Shown: positions 54,116 through 62,600, numbered from the stretch's first letter. The stretch is DNA of 64,000 nucleotides from JAAZPT01 sp964544955 (GCA_964544955.1 CAZJEB010000003.1:1-64000), one strand, 5' to 3'. Numbers and translations: made by a program. The notes: a model not told the origin generated them from the letters alone.

Positions 54116-55543
54116 ATGTTAAGAAAAAGTAGATTTTTGGCACTGTTGGTGCTTATAATAATAATTTTATCCAACGTTTGCGCACATGCTGCATATTCAA
54201 CATTAAGGTATGGCGATTCTGGAGATGCTGTTAAAGCGTTACAAGAAAAATTAGTTAGCTTAGGTTACAACACAAATGGCATTGATGGTAAGTATGGCAA
54301 CGGCACTAAAAAAGCTGTTTATAACTTTCAAAGAGCAAATGGCTTGGGCAAAGATGGGGTTGCTGGCAATGCTACATTAACAAAATTGTATGGAGCAAGC
54401 ACTAATACAAACAATGCAACATCAAACGCAGTTCCAGAGGGAAGTGTAAACTACCAAAACGTAGTTATTACCCCAGCAAACCAAGCATCAAATAATTTAC
54501 CTAAGGTAGTTACCTTACCAGCCGATACTTTAGAATATGGTTCAACAAACAATTCTGTTAAGGATATGCAATTGGCACTAAGCTCATTAGGTTATAATAC
54601 GAATGGTACAGATGGCAAGTTTGGTAAAGGTACAGAAAAAGCTGTTAAGGAGTTTCAAAAAAAGAACAAGTTAACAAATGATGGCAAGGCTGGTAGGCAA
54701 ACATTAACATTGTTATACAAATTATGTGGTATTAGCATATCATCTGCCCCAACAAATTCAACGCTAGTTAATAATACTACGCCTGTAGTAAACAACACAA
54801 CTATATCCAGTTATACCCCTGTTGGAACATTAAGGAGCGGAAGTACTGGTAACAATGTTAAATTATTGCAGTTAGCATTAAAACAGCTTGGTTTTTATAG
54901 TGGTAATATTAATTCAAATTATGATAAAAACACATCAAATGCTGTTTTAGCTTTACAAAAGAAATATAATCTTGATGCTGATGGCGTAGCAGGCGCCATG
55001 ACACAAAGAACAATACAAAAATTAATTGCTGGTGAAAGCCCAACCAATTCAACCACAACCACCGCTCCCGTTAGTTTGAGCTTTGCACCCCCAACAAAAT
55101 CACAAGTACAATTATTACATTGGTATAACGATGTTAAAGGAAAATTAAAGTACGGTAACACACTTAATGTATACGATCCAGTTTCTGGAGCAGGTTGGAA
55201 GTTAAAGGTTGTTGCTAGAGGTGCCCATTGTGACGCAGAGCCTTTAAGTGCCATTGATACTCAAGAATTGTTTAGAGCCTTTGGTGGTAAAGAAACGTGG
55301 ACACCAAAATCTGTATATGTTCAATTACCTGATGGGAGATGGACAATTGCCTCCACACATAACGTTGCCCATGATGGGCAATCTATTACAGATAATAATT
55401 TTAACGGTCACTTATGCGTTCACTTTTTAAGGGATATGGAAGAAACAAAAAAGAACGACCCAAACTATGGTGTTACAAACCAAAATGAAATAAGGAAAAC
55501 CTATAAAAAATTAACTGGTAACGTGTATCAAGAATTAAAATAA
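54116..55543 (+). CDS. Secreted protein with three peptidoglycan-binding domains and a Cys-His C-terminal domain
   Basis: The 475-residue protein has a signal peptide (1 to about 26). Three PG_binding_1 repeats lie near 28-95, 140-205 and 238-305, each with L-x-x-G-x-x-G/N-x-x-V-K-x-L-Q and a D-G-x-x-G/A ending, separated by Thr/Asn/Ser-rich linkers. The C-terminal domain (about 325-470) has H-C-D-A-E-P and D-N-N-F-N-G-H-L-C-V-H-F. The latter resembles, but is not identical to, the L,D-transpeptidase H-G-C motif, so a wall-remodelling enzyme is possible (inference). AAAGGTG precedes the ATG. Confidence 0.82.
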   Translation: MLRKSRFLALLVLIIIILSNVCAHAAYSTLRYGDSGDAVKALQEKLVSLGYNTNGIDGKYGNGTKKAVYNFQRANGLGKDGVAGNATLTKLYGASTNTNNATSNAVPEGSVNYQNVVITPANQASNNLPKVVTLPADTLEYGSTNNSVKDMQLALSSLGYNTNGTDGKFGKGTEKAVKEFQKKNKLTNDGKAGRQTLTLLYKLCGISISSAPTNSTLVNNTTPVVNNTTISSYTPVGTLRSGSTGNNVKLLQLALKQLGFYSGNINSNYDKNTSNAVLALQKKYNLDADGVAGAMTQRTIQKLIAGESPTNSTTTTAPVSLSFAPPTKSQVQLLHWYNDVKGKLKYGNTLNVYDPVSGAGWKLKVVARGAHCDAEPLSAIDTQELFRAFGGKETWTPKSVYVQLPDGRWTIASTHNVAHDGQSITDNNFNGHLCVHFLRDMEETKKNDPNYGVTNQNEIRKTYKKLTGNVYQELK

Positions 55544-55548
55544 AAAAC

Positions 55549-55580
55549 CAAAACATGGCCTTTTAGGCTATGTTTTTTTA
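55549..55580 (+). terminator. Intrinsic terminator after the peptidoglycan-binding protein gene
   Basis: AACATGGCC (55552-55560) pairs with GGCTATGTT (55566-55574, one G-T wobble), followed by T. Confidence 0.82.
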
Positions 55581-55666
55581 TTGAATTTTAATGTGGTATT
55601 TATTTCAATAATTTTAAACATGTGCTAACATTGCTATATTTAAATAATTTTTAGGGGGCTTATGTT

Positions 55667-56557
55667 TTGATATTAGAATTAAATAACATTAATAAAAGCT
55701 TTGGCGAAAAGCATGTTCTAAAAGGAATAAGTTTAAGGGCAGAAAGCGGTAAAGCTTTAGGTGTTTTAGGTAGAAATGGAGCGGGAAAAACTACTGCAAT
55801 AAGGATAGTAATGGGCGTATTCCCTCAAGATAAAGGTGAAATACTGATAAATGGAAAAGCTATTGATAGAAAGGCTGTAAATTTTGGATACTTGCCGGAA
55901 GAAAGAGGTCTATATCCCAAAAAAATAATAATTGATCAATTAGTTTATTTTGGAATGTTAAAGGGCATGAATAGGCATGATGCAACAAAATCAGTTGAGT
56001 ACTGGCTTGATAGGCTTGGCATGAGCGAGTATTCCAAAAAGAAATTAGACACACTATCCAAAGGTAACCAGCAAAAAATACAGTTGATAGTTACGCTAGT
56101 TTCTAACCCAGATATTATTATTTTGGATGAACCCTTTTCTGGCCTTGACCCTGTTAATGCAAAACTACTTGAAGATGTTGTTAAAGAAGAATTGGCAAAA
56201 AACAAGGTGGTGTTTTTCTCATCCCACCAAATGAATTATATAGAAGAATTTTGCGAAAATGTTGCTATATTAAACCAAGGCAATATTGTATTAAACGGAA
56301 ATATACATGAAATAAAAAGAAAATACGATAGAACAAAAATGGTTATAGTTGCGCAAGATTTACAAAACATCAAAAACAATATTGAAGAAAGCAGTTATAT
56401 TGATAAGGATAAATTAATTGTACAGATGAAAAGCGAAAACGACAAAAACATGCTTTTGAGACAAATAACTTCAAAGAATTTAGATGTGGATGAAGTTATG
56501 GTTTATGAGCCTTCTTTGAACGATATATTTGTTGAGTATACGGAGGATAATATATAA
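55667..56557 (+). CDS. ABC transporter ATP-binding protein (NatA-like)
   Basis: The 296-residue ATPase of an ABC-2 exporter has Walker A G-R-N-G-A-G-K-T-T (about 35-43), signature L-S-K-G-N-Q-Q-K and Walker B I-I-I-L-D-E-P. The C-terminal 75-residue extension with a D-E-V-x-x-Y-E-P-S-L-N-D-I-F-V end is typical of NatA/DUF4162-type proteins. The start is a TTG 8 nt after AGGGGG. The ATG 5 bp upstream is out of frame. It is coupled to the permease gene by a 1-bp overlap. Confidence 0.9.
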   Translation: MILELNNINKSFGEKHVLKGISLRAESGKALGVLGRNGAGKTTAIRIVMGVFPQDKGEILINGKAIDRKAVNFGYLPEERGLYPKKIIIDQLVYFGMLKGMNRHDATKSVEYWLDRLGMSEYSKKKLDTLSKGNQQKIQLIVTLVSNPDIIILDEPFSGLDPVNAKLLEDVVKEELAKNKVVFFSSHQMNYIEEFCENVAILNQGNIVLNGNIHEIKRKYDRTKMVIVAQDLQNIKNNIEESSYIDKDKLIVQMKSENDKNMLLRQITSKNLDVDEVMVYEPSLNDIFVEYTEDNI

Positions 56558-57804
56558 TGAAACAGTTTTTAGATATATTATGGTTTGAATTTTATAGCTA
56601 CCTAAAAAACAAAGTTTTTATATTAATAACAGTTATAGCTATTGTTTGTATTGGCATAGGCTTATCTTGGCCAAGAATAAGCAACGCTATACAAGGTGAT
56701 ACAACATCCACCAATTCTGGATATACTCAAAAAATATTGGTTGTAAACGCCTCTAACGAGGATGAGACTTCACTAAAATCTGCATTCAACTCAAACAGTC
56801 AAGGAATTGAATATGTTTTTGAAAATAAAAGCATTGACGAGGCAAAGCAACTTGTAAATGATGGAGATTATCAAAGTGCAGTGTTTATTGATAGCTCTAC
56901 AAGCTTTACTTATTTAGTTAAAAACTTAGGTATGTATGATGTAACTAGTGAATTAGTTAGGGGTATATTACAAACAAACTATAGGTTTAAAGCATTAAGC
57001 GAGTTGGGCATAGATTCTGATAAAATACAAAATGTATTACAAACAGAAATCACATCAAACAACATTGAAATTGGCAAAGACCAATCTGCCAACTTCTTCT
57101 ATACTTACATATTAATATTTATGCTATATATGGCAATAATAATATATGGTCAACTTGTGGCTACAAACGTTGCATCCGAAAAAAGTTCCCGTGCTATGGA
57201 AGTATTAATTACTAGCGCTAAACCAACAAACTTACTGTTTGGTAAAGTTATTGGTAGCGGATTTGCTGGTCTTTTACAAATGGCTGTAATGTTAACATCA
57301 GCATATGTATTTTACTATTTAAACTTGACCTATTGGGCTGGTAACGCAATTATTTCAACTATATTTAATATTCCATTTTCAATATTATTATACACCTTAT
57401 TATTCTTCGTTTTAGGGTTTTTCATATACGCATTCCTCTATGGTGCAATTGGATCAATGGCCTCTAAAGTGGAGGATATAAATACAACAAGTATGCCCTT
57501 AACACTACTTTTTATAGTTGCCTTTATGGTTGTAGTATCAGGAATTAGTTCTGGGTCTATGGATTCACCTACAATGGTAATAGCATCCTATGTGCCATTT
57601 ACTTCACCCATGGCTATGTTCGCTAGAATTAGCATGAGCGTGGTTCCAGCATATGAAGTATTATTATCTATATTAATACTAATATTAAGCACAGCACTTA
57701 TTGGCTATTTATCCGCAAGGATATACAGGGTTGGTGTATTACACTATGGCAACCCTCCAAAGTTTGGTAGCATATTGAAAGCAATGTTTTCAAAGGAAAA
57801 ATAA
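56557..57804 (+). CDS. ABC-2 type exporter permease (NatB-like)
   Basis: The 415-residue membrane protein has one N-terminal helix (about 20-42), an extracellular domain (about 45-185) and five further helices with the ABC-2 motif N-V-A-S-E-K-S-S-R-A-M-E-V-L-I-T-S-A (about 205-222). NatAB exports sodium ions in Bacillus, but most relatives have unknown substrates (ions, antibiotics or lipids). Confidence 0.9.
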   Translation: MKQFLDILWFEFYSYLKNKVFILITVIAIVCIGIGLSWPRISNAIQGDTTSTNSGYTQKILVVNASNEDETSLKSAFNSNSQGIEYVFENKSIDEAKQLVNDGDYQSAVFIDSSTSFTYLVKNLGMYDVTSELVRGILQTNYRFKALSELGIDSDKIQNVLQTEITSNNIEIGKDQSANFFYTYILIFMLYMAIIIYGQLVATNVASEKSSRAMEVLITSAKPTNLLFGKVIGSGFAGLLQMAVMLTSAYVFYYLNLTYWAGNAIISTIFNIPFSILLYTLLFFVLGFFIYAFLYGAIGSMASKVEDINTTSMPLTLLFIVAFMVVVSGISSGSMDSPTMVIASYVPFTSPMAMFARISMSVVPAYEVLLSILILILSTALIGYLSARIYRVGVLHYGNPPKFGSILKAMFSKEK

Positions 57805-57820
57805 ACAAACAAATCAAATT

Positions 57821-57848
57821 AAAAAGCAAGGATAATTCCTTGCTTTTT
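57821..57848. terminator. Bidirectional terminator between the NatB-like gene and the uracil permease
   Basis: AAAAAGCAAGG (57821-57831) and CCTTGCTTTTT (57838-57848) form an 11-bp perfect stem with a 6-nt loop, with A/T runs on both sides. Confidence 0.92.
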
Positions 57849-57854
57849 GTAATA

Positions 57855-59153
57855 TTACTTTTGAATTTCTTCAACAGGTTTTTCAATATCTGGTAAAATC
57901 AAGTTCAACACTATACCTAATATTGCAGAAAGTGCAACACCACTTAGTGATACTGTTTCGCTAAATTTTATTGTAGCACCACCCAAGCCAATAACAAGCA
58001 TAACTGCTGCGATATAAAGATTACGGCTTTGTTTGAAATCAACCCTGTTTTCTACTAAGTTTCTTAAGCCTACAGCGGATATCATTCCGTAAAGAACTAT
58101 ACTTACACCACCAATAACTGCCCCTGGTAAAGTTTGTATAACGCCCGCAAATTTTCCTAAGAAAGCAAGCAATATTGCAAATACAGCAGCTATCCTTAAT
58201 GTTGCTGGGTTATAGTTTTTCGTTGTTGCCAACACTGATGTATTTTCACTATAAGTTGTATTTGCAGGGCCACCTAGTAAACCAGCCAACATTGTTGCAG
58301 CACCATCACCAATTAATGTTCTGTGTAAGCCAGGGTCCTTCATAAAGTTTTTACCTACAACAGCACTTGATGCTGTTACATCACCAATATGTTCAACAAA
58401 TGTAACAATTGCTATAGGTGCAATTATTAGTATTGATGAAAGGTCAAACTTAGGTAGCATAAGTTCAGGTACTTGGAAAAATTGCATATTATTTATAACA
58501 GTAAAATCAACCATTCCAAATATTAATGCAAATATATAGCTTACAAATATACCAAACAAAATAGGCACAAGTTTGAAAAATCCCTTTGTAAATAAAGATA
58601 CACAAACTATTGTAGCAATTGCTATACCAGCAACAAGCCAATTTTTAAGCAATGGCACACCAGTTATTGCTCCACCTTGTGTAATACTGTTTATAGCAGT
58701 AGGTGCAAGCATAAGGCCAATAATTATTATCATTGTGCCTGTAACAATAGGTGGAAAAAGCTTCAAGAATTTTTCAGTACCAATAAAATAAACAATAGCT
58801 GCCATAATTAGGTATATAGCACCTGCAACAATTATACCACCAGTTGCATAAGGTAATGCTGCCTGGTAAGCCGCATCATTTATTAAGTTTTCTGGCAAGG
58901 TGCTAAGGCCAGCCTTACGCATTGCTACAATTTGTATTGCAGAAATAAAAGCAAAGCTTGACCCTAAAAACGTTGGTACTTTACCTTTTGTTACTAAGTG
59001 GAAGAGTAATGTTCCTAAGCCAGCACAAAGTAGTGAAACACTAACATCAAGCCCTGTAAGCATGGGTACAAGCACAGTTGCACCAAACATTGCTAAAACA
59101 TGCTGCAAGCCAATAATTAAATCCTTTACGATATTGCTTTTTGATTGAGTCAT
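57855..59153 (-). CDS. Uracil permease (NCS2 / UraA family)
   Basis: The 432-residue membrane protein with about 14 helices imports uracil with protons or sodium. G-L-Q-H-V-L-A-M-F-G-A-T-V-L-V-P (about 14-29) and the later P-F-V-E-H-I-G-D-like V-T-F-V-E-H-I-G-D-V segment (about 240) plus G-x-x-N-T-T-Y-S-E-N (about 283-292) are NCS2/uracil-permease signatures. The ATG at 59153 gives the standard N-terminus; a longer frame 19 codons upstream lies in the leader. The PyrR-type leader fits uracil rather than purines. Confidence 0.88.
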   Translation of the reverse strand: MTQSKSNIVKDLIIGLQHVLAMFGATVLVPMLTGLDVSVSLLCAGLGTLLFHLVTKGKVPTFLGSSFAFISAIQIVAMRKAGLSTLPENLINDAAYQAALPYATGGIIVAGAIYLIMAAIVYFIGTEKFLKLFPPIVTGTMIIIIGLMLAPTAINSITQGGAITGVPLLKNWLVAGIAIATIVCVSLFTKGFFKLVPILFGIFVSYIFALIFGMVDFTVINNMQFFQVPELMLPKFDLSSILIIAPIAIVTFVEHIGDVTASSAVVGKNFMKDPGLHRTLIGDGAATMLAGLLGGPANTTYSENTSVLATTKNYNPATLRIAAVFAILLAFLGKFAGVIQTLPGAVIGGVSIVLYGMISAVGLRNLVENRVDFKQSRNLYIAAVMLVIGLGGATIKFSETVSLSGVALSAILGIVLNLILPDIEKPVEEIQK

Positions 59154-59211
59154 TAAGTTCGCCAACCTTTCAATATTGAATATTAGGTGAAACCAGCACG
59201 GACTTTGCAAT

Positions 59212-59240
59212 AAAAAACCCCTTCACTTTGGGAAGGGATG
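59212..59240 (-). terminator. Attenuator terminator in the uracil permease leader
   Basis: On the minus strand CCCTTC and GAAGGG (59219-59224 and 59232-59237) form a stem followed by a six-T run, upstream of the start codon. It is therefore a conditional terminator. Confidence 0.85.
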
Positions 59241-59254
59241 GTACATTGATATCA

Positions 59255-59315
59255 TTAACACATACCCCTTGCCTTCCTAGCCTCGCTGTGCCAGTTTAAA
59301 GACGCGCGTACGTTT
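59255..59315 (-). promoter_or_regulatory. PyrR-binding-loop-like anti-antiterminator
   Basis: The minus-strand leader contains TTTAAACTGGCACAGCGAGG followed by CTAGGAAGGC, close to the remembered PyrR-binding consensus (CAG-x-GAGGCT, then GGAAGG). ACGTAC (about 59308-59313) and GTATGT (about 59259-59264) can pair to close the loop. The AAGGGGTATG segment can pair with CATCCCTT of the terminator as an antiterminator. This is the UMP-dependent pyrimidine attenuation layout. Confidence 0.75.
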
Positions 59316-59327
59316 ATCCAATAAAAG

Positions 59328-59356
59328 ATATTATCACAAGATATATGTGATGTCAA
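59328..59356 (-). promoter_or_regulatory. Promoter of the uracil permease transcript
   Basis: On the minus strand TTGACA (59351-59356 read in reverse) and TAATAT (59328-59333) are separated by 17 bp. Confidence 0.8.
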
Positions 59357-59388
59357 ACATTTAACAAGTAACAATTTGCTTAAAACAG

Positions 59389-59417
59389 TTGACATTTATA
59401 GGCAAAAAATGCACAAT
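59389..59417 (+). promoter_or_regulatory. Probable promoter of the HesB/IscA-like gene
   Basis: TTGACA (59389-59394) is exact; CACAAT (59412-59417) 17 bp downstream is a weaker -10. It is divergent from the uracil permease promoter. Confidence 0.5.
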
Positions 59418-59477
59418 ATACGTGTATAGAATTAATCTATATGTTCTAAGGAACAATATTATTTAAGGTGGTATATT

Positions 59478-59777
59478 ATGAAAATAACCGATGAAGCAAA
59501 AGTTATAATAGAGAATGCACTTAAGGAACAAAATACTGATAGTATAAGGCTTTCATTAAAGGAAACCGAAACAGGTACAGGCCTTTCAATGGAGTTAATT
59601 AATAAAGCAGATGATGATAGGGTTGTTGATGTAAACGGCGTTAACGTTGTTATGGATTTAGAAACAGAAATGAATTTATTATCCGTAGTATTTGCTGAAA
59701 ACGATGGTGAATTAGTTCTTCAAAGCGAATCAAGCTGCGGCGGCGGTTGCTCAGGCTGCGGTGGCGGTTGCCATTAA
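59478..59777 (+). CDS. HesB/IscA-like small protein with Cys/Gly-rich tail
   Basis: The 99-residue cytoplasmic protein has an N-terminal A-type-carrier-like fold (I-T-D-E-A-K-V-I-I at 3-11). It ends in a dense cysteine tail with four Cys and one His separated by Gly (C-G-G-G-C-S-G-C-G-G-G-C-H). IscA/HesB proteins carry iron-sulfur clusters, usually with one internal Cys and a C-x-C near the end. Here the internal Cys is missing and the tail is expanded, as in a clostridial subgroup loosely annotated as adhesin or HesB-like. GGTGG lies before the ATG. Metal or cluster binding is likely. Confidence 0.75.
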   Translation: MKITDEAKVIIENALKEQNTDSIRLSLKETETGTGLSMELINKADDDRVVDVNGVNVVMDLETEMNLLSVVFAENDGELVLQSESSCGGGCSGCGGGCH

Positions 59778-59788
59778 TATTATAATTT

Positions 59789-59819
59789 AATACTGCAACA
59801 TTGTTGCAGTATTTTTTTG
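59789..59819 (+). terminator. Intrinsic terminator after the HesB-like gene
   Basis: AATACTGCAAC (59789-59799) pairs with GTTGCAGTATT (59803-59813), loop ATT, then a T run. Confidence 0.92.
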
Positions 59820-59848
59820 TTCATTTTTTGCTGTATATTTCGATTCCC

Positions 59849-59877
59849 TTGACAAATTAAGGCATATTATTTATAAT
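59849..59877 (+). promoter_or_regulatory. Consensus promoter of tRNA-Leu
   Basis: TTGACA (59849-59854) and TATAAT (59872-59877) are both exact consensus with a 17-bp spacer, 16 bp upstream of the tRNA. Confidence 0.9.
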
Positions 59878-59893
59878 CTTTTTTGTTGAATTT

Positions 59894-59976
59894 GCGATTG
59901 TGGCGGAATTGGCATACGCGCACGTTTGAGGGGCGTGTCCGCAAGGGTACGGGTTCAAGTCCCGTCAATCGCACCA
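59894..59976 (+). tRNA. tRNA-Leu(GAG)
   Basis: This is an 83-nt class II tRNA. The acceptor is GCGATTG (59894-59900) with CAATCGC, and CCA is encoded (59974-59976). The anticodon arm CACGT/GCGTG has loop TTGAGGG with anticodon GAG at 59928-59930. A variable arm (TCCGCAAGGGT) and a T loop TTCAAGT follow. Confidence 0.96.
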
Positions 59977-59980
59977 AATA

Positions 59981-60012
59981 AAAAACGCTTGCTTTAATGT
60001 AAGCGTTTTTTA
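59981..60012 (+). terminator. Intrinsic terminator after tRNA-Leu
   Basis: AAAAACGCTT (59981-59990) pairs with AAGCGTTTTT (60001-60010), with T-rich 3' sequence. The 210 bp after it, up to the next gene, are AT-rich with no recognised element. Confidence 0.9.
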
Positions 60013-60223
60013 TTTATATAGTTTTAAGAAAAGTATTTAATTTTTGATAAATTATAATACATCATAAATTAAAATTAATAGATACTTATTAATATTTAAA
60101 GAATGTATATTAACGGTTTTATAAAATATTAATTACTAAAATAATATTTTTTATTTTATAGGGAACCTTTTGCACCTTTATTGCATCTTAGTAAGTAGTT
60201 ATAAAAAGAAAGGAGTTTTTTAT

Positions 60224-61369
60224 ATGGAAAAACTTAACAAATACGTAAGTTTAGTAATGATAATATTACTTATTTGTGGAAACATAGCAACTGCTAATGC
60301 ACAAAGCATAAAGGATGTTTATGAAGAAGCTAATAATGGTTGGCACAAGGAATACACCACCCCCAACGGTATAGTTAATATAAACATACCGGTGCAAGTA
60401 CCCAATGTGGAAAAATTCCCTTTTATACAAGGTGAAGGAACCCCTGCCACAAGCCTATTGCCGGAAACCAAAGGCGAAAAATTTGCTACATTAGGTAAGT
60501 ATTCCTACTACAATGAAAAAGGCTTTTTTAGAATTGACTACAATGCCTCTTGGCTTTTAAAAAAGATGGACATAATTTACCCACCTTTTAACGGAGATGC
60601 TCCCTATGTAGTTTTGCACATAAACGATTTCAAAAATGATATTGCCTACGCATGGGAAAACCCTACCACAGTTAATGATTGTGAAAAGATATTACAAGAG
60701 AACTGGGCAAAATATCATCCCAATGATAGCCCCCTTGAGCTTGTGCCCTTTGAAGTTACATACACAGGCCCTTACAGAAGGTATGACCCTAAAACCAAGG
60801 AATATTCTGGCGAGCCTTGGGAAATGCATGACGCCCATTTCAGCGCATCCTTTAACAAATTATACCGTGGCATACCCCTGATTGCCTTCCCTGAGCAAAG
60901 TTATGGCAAATACTGTGAAGTATTCACCCACGAAAAAAACGGTTCACCCTACATATCCGCATCATATCAAGGGCAAAGGCAAATTGGCATAGAGCCCAGC
61001 ACAATGGCCCTATACGCCACATTTAAGGAAACTAAGTTGCTTAAGGAAGATATGAAGCTTTGTTCCTTTGAAAAGGCCTTACAAGCCTATGAAAAGCTAA
61101 TTGAGGAAGGCAAGCTTAGAGGGGTAAGCTCATTGCGCCTTGGTTATGTTATTTGGTACACGGACAATACCTTTGAAACCGCCAACTTTTACCCCACATG
61201 GGTATTGGAAGGCGACCTTTACCGCAAAGCAAGTGATGCAAGTTACGAAAATTTTCAAGCATCGCCCAACTTTGGTTTTATATATGTAAATGCCCAAACT
61301 GGGGAGCTTATAGACCCATGGAATGAAAGCAAATCAAGAACATACGATGCCCCCAAAGTGATAGATTAG
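60224..61369 (+). CDS. Secreted protein, paralogue A (possible DUF6034-like)
   Basis: The 381-residue protein has a signal peptide (1 to about 24). The mature start carries a G-W-H-K-E-Y-T-T-P-N-G-I-V-N-I block shared with the next gene, followed by V-x-V-P-N-V-E-K-F-P-F. The C-terminal third has W-V-L-E-G-D-L-Y and N-A-Q-T-G-E-L-I-D-P-W, resembling the region of PepSY-like or DUF6034-like proteins where a processed peptide precedes a W-x-x-x-G domain. No catalytic motif is seen. The start is the ATG at 60224 after AAAGGAG. It forms an operon with its paralogue 27 bp downstream. Confidence 0.72.
   Translation: MEKLNKYVSLVMIILLICGNIATANAQSIKDVYEEANNGWHKEYTTPNGIVNINIPVQVPNVEKFPFIQGEGTPATSLLPETKGEKFATLGKYSYYNEKGFFRIDYNASWLLKKMDIIYPPFNGDAPYVVLHINDFKNDIAYAWENPTTVNDCEKILQENWAKYHPNDSPLELVPFEVTYTGPYRRYDPKTKEYSGEPWEMHDAHFSASFNKLYRGIPLIAFPEQSYGKYCEVFTHEKNGSPYISASYQGQRQIGIEPSTMALYATFKETKLLKEDMKLCSFEKALQAYEKLIEEGKLRGVSSLRLGYVIWYTDNTFETANFYPTWVLEGDLYRKASDASYENFQASPNFGFIYVNAQTGELIDPWNESKSRTYDAPKVID
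60337..60427 (+). repeat. 91-bp exact direct repeat, copy 1 (inside paralogue A)
   Basis: The DNA is identical to 61510-61600, including every third codon position over about 30 codons, while the flanking coding sequence differs. Confidence 0.95.
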
Positions 61370-61396
61370 CCCCACGGCTTAAAGAAAGGTTACAAC

Positions 61397-62542
61397 ATGA
61401 ATAATTTTAAAAGATATGCAAGTTTTGCATTCGTATTAATGCTTATATGTGGATGTTTTTCCCTTGCAAAGGCGGATACTGTGCAGGATGTATATGCTCA
61501 AGCCGCTATTGGTTGGCACAAGGAATACACCACCCCCAACGGTATAGTTAATATAAACATACCGGTGCAAGTACCCAATGTGGAAAAATTCCCTTTTATA
61601 GAGGGAACCCACATGCCCATATCATCAGAGTTGCCGGAAACCTTTGGTGAAGATTATGCCAACATGGAAACTGAGCTTGTATTTAACCATGCCCGATTTT
61701 TTAGGGTGGATGTTAATTCCACATGGGTGGCAAAGCCTAAAAGCTACCCTGACCCTGGATTTACTGGGGACACCCCCACAATAACAATGCACATAAACCA
61801 GCTTGACCCCAACACCCCCTATGCATGGAACAACCCTGCCACCATTGCCCAAGGGGAGGCTTTACTTAAAGATGTTTGGGCAAGATATTTCCCTAATGAA
61901 GCCCCATTGGAGCTTATACCAGACTACATTGAGGCCTATGGCCCATACAGGCGTATAGACAAGGCCACAGGGGAATATTATGGTGAGCCTTGGGCGGAGT
62001 TTGAACCCCCACTTATTGCCAATTACAACCAGCTTATACACGGCATACCCCTTATTGCCTATGTTAACAAAAGCTACACTAAATTTGGTGAAGTTTTTCC
62101 ACGTGAAAGCTTTGGTGGATTATCCCTTACTGCAATAATGCAAAACCAAAAATACCTTGATTTAGAGCCCTTTACAAGTGCCCAATACAATGCCTTTAAG
62201 GAAACAAGTGTTCTAAAGGAGGATTTGAAGCTTTGTTCATTTGAAAAGGCCTTAATCCCCTTTGAAAAGCTTATTGAATCTGGCAAGCTTAGGTCCGTAG
62301 CAAGTTTACGTTTAGCCTACATTGCATGGTTTAACAGCAAGGATTTTACCACAATTAGCCTATACCCCACATGGGTTTTGGAAGGTGATTTATACCCCAA
62401 TGCAAGTGATGCAAGTTTTAGTGGTGATGCAGAATCCCCTAACTTTGGCTTAATATTTGTTAATGCCCAAACTGGCGAGCTTATATCCCCATGGAATGAC
62501 AGCCCAAACAGAAGTTATGATGCCCCCAAATTGATTAAGTAG
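61397..62542 (+). CDS. Secreted protein, paralogue B (possible DUF6034-like)
   Basis: The 381-residue protein is the same length as the protein upstream and collinear with it throughout. The signal peptide has a Cys at about residue 15 in C-G-C-F, a weak lipobox candidate (L-I-C-G-C). Shared blocks include D-L-K-L-C-S-F-E-K-A-L, Y-P-T-W-V-L-E-G-D-L-Y and N-A-Q-T-G-E-L-I, with unrelated stretches between. AAAGG precedes the ATG. The codons look richer in C than most of the window. Confidence 0.72.
   Translation: MNNFKRYASFAFVLMLICGCFSLAKADTVQDVYAQAAIGWHKEYTTPNGIVNINIPVQVPNVEKFPFIEGTHMPISSELPETFGEDYANMETELVFNHARFFRVDVNSTWVAKPKSYPDPGFTGDTPTITMHINQLDPNTPYAWNNPATIAQGEALLKDVWARYFPNEAPLELIPDYIEAYGPYRRIDKATGEYYGEPWAEFEPPLIANYNQLIHGIPLIAYVNKSYTKFGEVFPRESFGGLSLTAIMQNQKYLDLEPFTSAQYNAFKETSVLKEDLKLCSFEKALIPFEKLIESGKLRSVASLRLAYIAWFNSKDFTTISLYPTWVLEGDLYPNASDASFSGDAESPNFGLIFVNAQTGELISPWNDSPNRSYDAPKLIK
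61510..61600 (+). repeat. 91-bp exact direct repeat, copy 2 (inside paralogue B)
   Basis: Second copy of the block at 60337-60427, 1173 bp downstream, in the same relative position of the paralogous gene. Confidence 0.95.
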
Positions 62543-62566
62543 TATATTTATATATTAATGATCATT

Positions 62567-62600
62567 AAAAAACTCCTTATATGTTTTTAAGGAGTTTTTT
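62567..62600. terminator. Bidirectional terminator between the paralogue pair and a convergent gene
   Basis: AAAAAACTCCTT (62567-62578) pairs with AAGGAGTTTTTT (62589-62600) around a 10-nt loop. Confidence 0.92.
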
